From Funneliformis mosseae (taxonomy: Eukaryota; Glomeromycota; Glomeromycetes; Glomerales; Glomeraceae), in NCBI GenBank assembly GCA_910592005.1, contig CAJVPP010002000.1, forward strand, positions 1 through 16,825: 16,825 bases of DNA, given 5' to 3'. The translations under genes were made by a program, and so were the position numbers. Each line of letters starts with the position of its first letter. The stretch's first letter is position 1. The notes beneath the pieces were generated by a model, which saw only the letters and a list, made by a program, of their open reading frames with translations, was not told the origin of the DNA and searched no databases. Of the stretch, positions 10,387-16,825 are shown piece by piece.

Positions 10387-10508
10387 ATGTGGTTATGTGT
10401 ATGTTAGAGTGATGATAAATCACAAGTTGTCGTCAATTTGCATAATAAATAGATGCATAATTTAATTGATCTTTAAATCAAAACACTTCTTCAACTCTAA
10501 CACCACAT
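10387..10508. repeat. Short element with inverted ends
   Basis: ATGTGGT (10387-10393) plus GTTAGAGT (10403-10410) on the left are complementary to ACTCTAAC (10494-10501) followed directly by ACCACAT (10502-10508) on the right; the left arm carries a 9-nt insertion. The about 80-bp interior has no coding potential. It resembles a very small MITE or a folded spacer within the FHIP-like pseudogene. Confidence 0.4.
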
Positions 10509-10703
10509 CTTTTATTTCTTTATTGTACCAAACAACTTGAGTATAGTATAAAACATTTATCCTACTAGATTTACTCCTTTTATTAAAGGTTTTTTTAACC
10601 AATTTGTTTATATATTTATCTAGTATTTAATTATGGATGATAATAGGACAAGAAATAGTATGATTTTTTATTGTATTCGTTTGTAGAATTTAAAGAATCA
10701 TTG

Positions 10704-11020
10704 TCAATCTTTTGAAAAATAAGAATCTGCCATCTGGTACATAAGCGTACAGTATCAATAGTTAACCTTTGAGAAATGAAGATTTGCCATCTAACACAAT
10801 GGATATGCAATTTCCTTCAGTTTTTCTGAAGTGAATGCCTTTCGTTTATATGACGTTATCAACCTTCTGAGAAATGAAGATTTGCCGTCTGACATAATGG
10901 ATATGTAACTTTCTTCAGTTTTTCTGAAGTGAATGCCTTTTGTTTGTATGACGTTATCAACCTTCTGAGAAATGAGGGTCCGCTATCCGGTATATAGGTG
11001 TGCAGTACTTCTCGTCTACA
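10704..11020. repeat. 98-bp tandem repeat, two full and two partial/variant units
   Basis: Units can be anchored on AACC(T)TTCTGAGAAATGA at 10764, 10861 and 10959 (spacing 97 and 98), with a diverged unit starting at about 10704. The two middle units share TTGCC.TCT.ACA.AATGGATATG and a conserved stem CTTCAG/CTGAAG around TTTTT. The outer units share a different body, GGTAYATARGYGTRCAGTA. Almost all differences between paired copies are transitions. The tract is less AT-rich than its flanks. It sits between the readable 5' exons of the FHIP-like pseudogene and its possible later exons, as if inserted in an intron. Function unknown. Confidence 0.8.
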
Positions 11021-11487
11021 TAATGTGTATCTGTTATTGACCTCTCCTTTATTTACATAAGAGAGTGTTAATTCATATTGTATTTAAATATTTATTTACT
11101 ATTATAGATTTACCATCTTATAAAAAACGAATATGTTGTGAAAAGCCAGAATTATCAGTTCTTATAGTAGAAAAAATTGAAGGTTTATGATATAAAGAAC
11201 TAGAATCGTGATTGCAGGAAGCTACTCCATTATGCTTCGAACATATCTTGAAGAAACAAGTGAATAGATAGAACATGTGCATTTTAGTACACATTATGAT
11301 GCATTAAGATTTTTCAATGAAATGAAAGATAAAATCTTCATAAGACTAAATTATTATATAATCAGATTTTTTGATTTAACATATTTCAAGTTTAAGATAA
11401 CAGTTGATTATATTATTATAAGTTTTCTTTTAGATAAACTGGTTACATTATATATACTTTGATATTTTATTTATTTTTGTTTTTTAG

Positions 11488-12247
11488 GGGTCAAAAACAC
11501 ATTCTCTATCTTTTCTGTTTATGGTTTTTCCTTCTAATACATCATCTGCTAGTCTTTCTTTACAAATTGATAAAGATAAATCAAAACCTGTAAAACAGTT
11601 TTTGCTAAATAAGTTCTAATATACATTATATGATAACAATAAAGGGTTTATATTAGTTAATATCTTGTATTATTTGATATTGCGTATAACTAAATCTCTT
11701 TGTAATAGATTTTATATAGTTAAAATATATACCTCAAAAATTCAACAAAAAAACTAAGTACAAATTGATATTACTGATGATGATCGAACTATCACTGGTA
11801 CAGAGATTGTAAATAATCTCTTCACAAAATTTGAAGTGAATATTGATCTACTAAGAATGTAAATTATGTCAATTTGCATTTTTTCAGTTATCAAATCAAT
11901 TGTTATTTAATACTTGTGCCTTTTAATATAGGATACATGCAGATTATCCAGTTAATGTCAACGTTAAGCATAACATTATAATTGCAAAGTTTAAAATTAA
12001 GGCTAACAAAAAAAAAGTTCAAATCATTTAATTTTTCCTCTAAATATTTAGAGTTTTGGATAAAGTAAACCTTTATTTAGAAATATAATCAAAGTTAGCT
12101 TTTTAACTTTCTGAAGCTGATTATCTTTGTCTTAGTATTTCTAGTTATCGTAGTAAAAAATAAAGTTTTAAATCCTCTAATTTTAAATTCAATAACGAAT
12201 TATTGTATACCATAACCTGTGAATGTATTATCAGAAATGCCTTATAA
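11488..12247 (+). pseudogene. Unrecognised broken gene, three exons
   Basis: Three exons join in phase: 11488-11612 (phase 2 out, weak GTTCTA donor), 11709-11858 (phase 2 out, GTAAAT donor) and 11932-12247. Acceptors are TTTTTAG, GTAATAG and AATATAG. Exon 1 reads GSKTHSLSFLFMVFPSNTSS, exon 2 QIDITDDDRTITGTEIVNNL and then LFTKFEVNIDLL, exon 3 ADYPVNVNVKHNIIIAKFK, later LDKVNLYLEI and LSEADYLCLSISSY. Exon 2 has one internal stop (TAA 11755-11757). Exon 3 has five internal stops before the final TAA, and all five are TAA. Composition is that of a real soluble protein, but I do not recognise the family. It could be the distal part of the upstream pseudogene or a separate gene. A further open stretch at 11244-11460 (HYDALRFFNEMKDKIFIRL) may belong with it. 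Confidence 0.5.
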
Positions 12248-12314
12248 AATATTTTTATTCAATGTATTCTAATTATTTTTCAGAAATTTTTAAAATGCCT
12301 TAAATATCATTAAG

Positions 12315-12625
12315 AATGTTCTGATTACATTGTAAATGATGTTTTAGTCAAAATTTAAGAATTTAATATGATAAAAAATTTGCTAGAAATATTCTGAATA
12401 AATTTGAAAATAATCTGATTTTATAGTTAAATTGAAAATGCTTTGATTGTACTCTGAAAATCAAAAATTTGATTTTAAACAACCTGATTATATTTAATAA
12501 CATAACCCGATTAATACAAAGTTTTATCTAAATGTAATCCTATTTTTTCTATCAAAACCTTCTGATTATATTCAGTATAGTATTGCAAGTGTGCAAATCA
12601 TATTCACATGATTATCTGATTTATA
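12315..12625. repeat. Degenerate, irregularly spaced CTGATTA motif tract
   Basis: CTGATTA or close variants occur at about 12321, 12393, 12415, 12484, 12507 (CCGATTA), 12562 and 12616, often followed by a pyrimidine-A-TT tail. Spacing is 20-80 bp. The single CCGATTA copy suggests an ancestral CCGATTA-type unit that has lost its CpG. No reading frame is maintained. This may be an old interspersed repeat array at the border of the CACTA relic; chance cannot be excluded given the composition. Confidence 0.35.
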
Positions 12626-12630
12626 AAATT

Positions 12631-15100
12631 TATATATAAATGCTGTTGTGAATTAACTAAAGGTATTAACATTCTACATAGCCTTTCCATTGAAAATTGC
12701 TATATTGCCTATAGCGAACCTGTTTCTTGAATTTAATTCATTATAAGTAGAAGCTGATATGAACAGCTGGAAGTCACTCAGAATCTCTTTGATAATATTC
12801 ACTAAGTTATTTTATTTTAAAATATTAATAGTAATATTTATTAATAAATGCAAAAAAAGATTATATGAAATAATATAATAAAAAATATTACTTCTCATAA
12901 TAATTAATAAATCTAATAAAAAGTGTTTAAATTTTTTCAAGTTTTTTTAAAAATAGTTGATTCAAGACATAGTTGAGTTACCCTTATAAATTTTGCTTAC
13001 CCATTTACATATCTATAAAAATTTGAATTAAGTTTAATAAATATTATAGAAAAAAATTACTTAAATTAGAAAATAAAATACCTTGTAGGTAATTAATTAT
13101 GGAAAAATAGAAGTAAATATAAGACTATCCAATAATACCAATCTTCAGTTTTGAAAGCAAAGTAGTGTTTTTGAATATTAATAGAGGGTCTTCCAAATCC
13201 CATTAGCATAATTGTCTGATTTTGTTCAATTATTTGAGTAATTTTTTCAGTTACTGGATGAGCTTTTATAATCAGTATCATTAAGATTTTATTCTTAAAA
13301 TACTTTTCAATAAAATGACAAAATATATATGAAGCTATGTTTTCAAAGAATGCATGCATGATATCTACTGTAAATGATGCAGGAAAATTTATTAAATGCA
13401 ACTCCAATAAGATATTATGACCATTTGTATCTATCAAAAATATTGTATTAATCAATATATAAATATTCTATGATTATATGAAAGAAAAGCATCAAAGCTT
13501 ACCTTGCTCATTTGTTGTTTTATTTCTACTTCCTTCTTTATTCTCCTTTGCTTCAATATCTTGAAGATGACTAATGTAAAAACGCATTGACAAATTGTTT
13601 AGATCATAATTAGTTTTATCACATTCTTGTAGTAGTTAAAGTGTTCTATATAAATAATAATATCAACACTTATAGTAAGTATTATGGTTAGAGAAACATA
13701 TGATTTTAAATAGGGTAAGAATATCATCAGACTATGACAGAATAGCTTCATAATATAAATGTCTCTTGTAATACTACATCATAATATGTTATACTAGCTA
13801 AAAATTTATTATAATAATAAATTAGTTTTCATTACTTAATGAATAAAAAAACATAAGATCATCTATCAATAATATAAAATACATTTTATATATTAGAGTA
13901 AAGCTTATATTAAGTTGCTTTAGCTTATCTACTAGTGATTATAATAAATTATTTAAGTTATTTAAAGATTTTAGTCTTGGGATCACTGCAGTAATCATTA
14001 AGTTTTCTTTTTTTACTCTCTGAGATGGTGGAAGGTTCATATTTAAAAGTAGAACAATTTAGCAATCATTCTATTTCTGTCTAAATAACTGGTAGCCATT
14101 TTTTGATGCAATTAAAGCAATATCTCAATAATCAGAAAATAAGACAAAATCTTGTACCAGTTGCTATTAAACATATCTTCAATTTTATCACTATTAGTTA
14201 TGTAGCTTCACTTGATATATATTCATATCTGTATCAGAGAATCATAGCTCAAGATGGGTCTTTATATTGCATTCTTAAACTATCAATTATAAAAAAATAT
14301 GCAGATAACTTTTAGAGTTGTTTTGGTATTCTTCCAGATACATACCGTGATTCTTCATATATAGAGCATTATTACAATTTGCATCTTTTCTAATAAAAAC
14401 ACAATATGAATTCTAACATATGTTTACAAGTTTTGGTTTAAGTAGAATAATGCTTTTAAGCTTTTTAAAGCTTATAAAGAGAAACATCTAATATACCAAA
14501 AATTGTCATAATTTATTAAATGCTTTATCTAATAGTATATATTTTTCTTTAATATAAAGAAGCTAAAAACCTTTTATTAAATTATTTGATAAATCTAATA
14601 GTAATAATTACTATAAATTAATATCAGATTTTAAAATGATTATATAATAAATAAGATTTACTTACCAAACTCTTTTTAAGCTAATCCATTATTATCTTCT
14701 CTTCATTGCCACATCCTATCTCATAATTATCACACTTTTTATTATTATCATATTCCTTATCATCATAATACCCATTATTATCATCTTTTTCATTATTATC
14801 ATCTTAGTCATTATAATATTCTTTTTTATTACTTTCTTCTTTATCATTACTATTACTTGTATTACTATTATTGTATAAAGTATCTTCATTTATTATTTCA
14901 TTTTGATTGATAGCTAAATCATCTTCTTGACTTGTAATATCATCATTGTATAAACGATCTTCTATCATTTCTGAGTTGATATCTTGATTTTCATTTTTAC
15001 CAATATGAGTAACTATTATATTACTATTATATGTAGGTCTATTGATTAGTATATAATTATTATTAAATGTTTTTTCTCTTCATCTAAATCTTGTTCAAGT
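12631..15100 (-). mobile_element. Decayed CACTA (Tnp2/En-Spm-type) transposase
   Basis: Read from high to low coordinates. An acidic, Asn/Asp-rich N-terminal region runs from about 15070 to 14660 with two internal stops (NENQDINSEMIEDRLYNDD and on). A spacer that includes KTNYDLNNLSMRFYISHLQD (about 13620-13500) ends at a GTAAGC donor. The core is at 13455-13093: LINFPASFTVDIMHAFFENI carries the family's D.MH signature, and GFGRPSINIQKH and FKTEDWYYWIVLY follow. An intron at 13081-13014 keeps its GT-AG ends and phase, leading to YVNG.AKFIRVTQLCLES at 13012-12955. About 12710-12631 gives FSMERLCRMLIPLVNSQQH, matching the PMER..G.L..L.. box. Terminal CACTA repeats were not located. Stops interrupt every part, so the element is dead. 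Confidence 0.8.
13970..14430 (+). pseudogene. Unrecognised coding relic opposite the CACTA element
   Basis: One frame can be read from about 13970 to 14430 with few interruptions: LSEMVEGSYLKVEQFSNHSI (ATG at 14025), one TAA, then ITGSHFLMQLKQYLNNQ, LVPVAIKHIFNFITISY, QRIIAQDGSLYCILKLS, a TAG, GILPDTYRDSSYIEHYYNLH and TAA TAA. The text has balanced hydrophobic and charged content, unlike random AT-rich frames. I do not recognise the family. It lies on the strand opposite the CACTA transposase, between that gene's acidic part and its core, so it may be a captured host gene fragment, a second gene of the element, or the sequence into which the element inserted. Confidence 0.42.
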
Positions 15101-15610
15101 GGTAGTATTTATATATTTGTCAGAATTATTACTTTCATATCAATAAAGTAAACAAATACACAAAACATTTTTCTTTGCTACAATCATAATAACTAGCTAG
15201 TTCATAAAAAAATAATTCATATTAAAATTAAAAATTTTATTATGATTACCAAAAAATAAAATAATTTATAAGAATAAATTTCTGTCAAATTATGAACTAA
15301 TCTGAATTTGAAGAACAAATGAGTATGTAATTGACATATGATTAAGAATTTTTTTTTATTGAAATTTTAACAATACTTTTTATATATAAACTAAAAGATT
15401 ATGGTAAATGATATGATAATTATTATAATTTGATTTAAATAGACTATTTTTTGATTATTTGTTTGTAACTTTTCCTTTTACCTTTCTTTAAAATTCTTAT
15501 AAAATAAGAAAAGTGAGTATTTTCATTAATAATTGATAATTTTATGCTAAAGAAATTAGAAAATATTATTTTATAAAAATATTTGAAACTTTCAATTTCA
15601 TGCTATAATT
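15101..15610. other. AT-rich spacer
   Basis: No gene, RNA gene or clear repeat was recognised in either orientation between the acidic end of the CACTA relic and the next coding relic. Confidence 0.4.
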
Positions 15611-15624
15611 TTTATTTATAGACT

Positions 15625-16200
15625 ATGTCTAATAATTTAGAAAAGAATAAGAATACAAATACCACGAAAAATTTAAAGTCTACTCTAAATGTAGCTTTGT
15701 TGCTTCAATTATTAGCAAATTCAACAGTTTTGCAGCAAGCTGCTATAATGATCAATATACAAAATTAACAAACATTATCTATGCTAATTTTTATGTCTTA
15801 TTTAAATACTCTTATAAGCATCACTAATACATCAGCAAATATATAAAATGTTTTAAAAAATATGAGTGATAACCTTAATATTAATTAATATTTGCTAGTT
15901 TTCACATGATTTAATATAAAATCCTATTACTAAAGAAGAATAAAACTAATAAAAAAAAATAAAATAACCTAAAGAAGACTGAAAAGATTTTTTTAATTTA
16001 CCATATAATACATATTAGACTTATAGAGTAAGTAATAATTTTACATTTTTATAATTTTGAATTTATATTAAAATAATTTTTAACTTGTAAAAAAATATCT
16101 ATAATAGATTAAATATCACTTGTGAAAAAGGAAAATATGTATTAGGATAAGCACTAGATAAAATTAGAAGTGTTATTAATAGTATAAGTTACATATTTAT
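15625..16200 (+). pseudogene. Unrecognised coding relic, at least two exons
   Basis: An ATG at 15625 follows a TTTATAG acceptor-like sequence and opens 47 codons to TAA at 15766-15768 (TTKNLKSTLNVALLLQLLAN, then VLQQAAIMINIQN). The same frame continues after the stop (TLSMLIFMSYLNTLISITN, then VLKNMSDNLNIN) to about 15885. A GTAAGT donor at 16028 and an ATAATAG acceptor ending at 16107 precede LNITCEKGKYVLG, a stop, and ALDKIRSVINSISY (to about 16196). A further stretch after 16250 (NDFSNFSISVRDFILQKVTK) may be another exon. The family is not recognised. The stops make a working gene unlikely, though the first short frame alone could be translated. Confidence 0.35.
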
Positions 16201-16483
16201 ATTTTTTTATATTTTAAATCTAATTAACTTTTTTAATTTACTATTTAGTTTAAAAATGATTTTTCAAACTTTTCCATTTCAGTTAGAGACTTTATCTTGC
16301 AAAAAGTGACAAAGGACATTATTATAAATTAGGGTAGGTATTATTTTATATTATTATTCTTATTTAGTATTAAAAATATTTTGTAGCCTTTTTTTTTTTT
16401 TTTTTTTAAAGTTATAATATCTGATATATAGGAATCGTTAAACAGAGTATTAAGGTGTTACCTCCTACATCAATGTTGAATTA

Positions 16484-16574
16484 TTGGACAATTTGATATT
16501 TTAGACTCCTGTCCAAAATCCTGTCCAAAAATGTCCAAAACCAAAATTTATTATTATTGGACAACTTTTGGACA
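16484..16574. repeat. Cluster of inverted TGTCCAAA / TTTGGACA motifs
   Basis: TGTCCAAAA occurs at 16510-16518, 16522-16530 and 16532-16540. The complementary TTGGACA core occurs at 16484-16490, 16557-16564 and 16566-16574. The pair at 16522-16538 and 16557-16574 is an inverted repeat apart from a one-base length difference and one mismatch, with an 18-nt gap. Six copies in 91 bp is far above expectation for a GG/CC-containing word in this AT-rich DNA. It probably marks an end of a non-autonomous element. Confidence 0.65.
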
Positions 16575-16639
16575 TATTACGTGACTCAAAATATTATCGT
16601 AAGATAGAACAGACCTATTTTTTTCCTAATCAATCTTTA

Positions 16640-16825
16640 TATACAGTGTCACCGGATTCGTTTTCGTTTATCTTAACGTCTAAGTTAAAAGGCTGCAGCA
16701 GCTGATTCTACATGTTGGAGTTTCCGACCTTAGGATTTTCTCTAAATTCTACAGGTATCCGTTATACTAGAATCAACTCGGCAATTTATCACGTCTTAGA
16801 ACTTAAGATATGTTAGTCGAACTCG
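16640..16825. other. Less AT-rich terminal segment, probable repeat or edge of a gene
   Basis: From about 16640 to the window end the sequence becomes visibly richer in G+C and holds several CpG (for example ACCGGATTCGTTTTCG at 16651-16666 and CTGCAGCAGCTGATTC at 16692-16707). Both strands show moderately open frames: plus EFPTLGFSLNSTGIRYTRIN, minus LILV.RIPVEFRENPKVGN. Neither was recognised. It starts after the TGTCCAAA cluster and runs off the window. Confidence 0.4.

Larger units (their letters stand above)
9276..11320 (+). pseudogene. Broken FHIP-like gene (FTS and Hook-interacting protein family)
   Basis: Exons can be followed with phase-matched junctions: 9276-9403, 9533-9740, 9819-10089, then 10172 onward. 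Exon 1 has EEWKSIKNYYNG, exon 2 STKIPGNLENIIRMIKEEE and KCIEFILDNNVLRDLVKYA, exon 3 ILKFFTRFILNVPLKLL and PLQRLI, exon 4 DFSIFFMLLNYLN. This order matches the N-terminal part of the FHIP/RAI16-like family, which links cargo to dynein through Hook proteins. In-frame stops: TAA 9732-9734, TAA 9840-9842, TGA 10056-10058, TAG 10213-10215. Each can be derived from Gln or Trp by one transition except the last, which is undetermined. After about 10300 the trace weakens. Fragments at 11107-11320 (PELSVLIVEKIEG; AGSYSIMLRTYLEETSE) may be later exons, separated by an inserted repeat tract. Family assignment is from memory of conserved patterns. The gene is not functional under the standard code. Confidence 0.58.

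Noticed and set aside
11932..12247. A variant genetic code with TAA/TAG read as Gln, as in ciliates
   Set aside because: The 19-exon SCYL1 gene uses CAA and CAG for Gln, has no in-frame TAA or TAG, and ends in TAA at the expected place. TGA also occurs where Trp is likely in the relics. Mutation of dead sequences explains the pattern better.
14660..15070. Acidic Asn/Asp-rich frame as a separate low-complexity gene
   Set aside because: It is interrupted by stops, ends near a GTAAGT-like donor and is placed where CACTA Tnp2 proteins have an acidic N-terminal region.
16387..16408. Poly-T tract as the poly-A end of an inserted retroelement
   Set aside because: No retroelement coding remains or target-site duplication could be tied to it. 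Homopolymer runs are common in this sequence.
1..16825. tRNA, rRNA, riboswitch or CRISPR features
   Set aside because: No cloverleaf with A and B boxes, no conserved rRNA segment and no regularly spaced repeat-spacer array was found by reading; this was not a covariance-model search.

Overview
The window looks like nuclear DNA of a very AT-rich, intron-rich fungus. A glomeromycotan such as Rhizophagus fits best: introns are short (60-108 nt, GT-AG), coding islands are less AT-rich than their surroundings, and decayed transposons of several classes fill the space between genes. The taxon is an inference from style and gene content. No rRNA, tRNA, CRISPR array or bacterial feature was seen.

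Only one intact gene could be supported. It lies on the minus strand from 8730 to 4919 and has 19 exons that join in phase into a 791-residue SCYL1/Cex1-type protein: an N-terminal pseudokinase, a HEAT-repeat solenoid, the conserved SWAGWAV patch, a Trp/Asp-rich acidic tail and a basic C-terminal helix. Proteins of this family act in COPI/Golgi trafficking and tRNA export.

Layout. 1-1370: short repeats, then the 3' half of a decayed hAT transposase. 1380-2340: AT-rich spacer with small inverted repeats. 2345-3170: the 3' end of a decayed LINE (RNase H tail and the domain after it). 3722-4300: a decayed PIF1-like (Helitron-type) helicase. 4919-8730: SCYL1/Cex1. 8731-9275: divergent spacer. 9276 to about 11320: a broken plus-strand gene resembling FHIP (FTS and Hook-interacting protein), with a 98-bp tandem repeat in its interior. 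11488-12247: three phase-matched exons of an unrecognised, broken plus-strand gene. 12631-15100: a decayed CACTA (Tnp2) transposase on the minus strand, with an unrecognised plus-strand coding relic nested opposite it at 13970-14430. 15625 to about 16200: another unrecognised relic. 16484-16574: a cluster of inverted TGTCCAAA motifs. From about 16640 to the end the base composition changes abruptly.

The unifying observation is the way the relics are broken. Frames stay readable over long distances and are interrupted mainly by TAA, and sometimes TAG or TGA, at positions that look like former Gln or Trp codons. Copies of the tandem repeat also differ from one another almost only by transitions. 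The SCYL1 exons show none of this. The pattern suggests C-to-T mutation of repeated or silenced DNA around one protected gene. No new functional system could be demonstrated.
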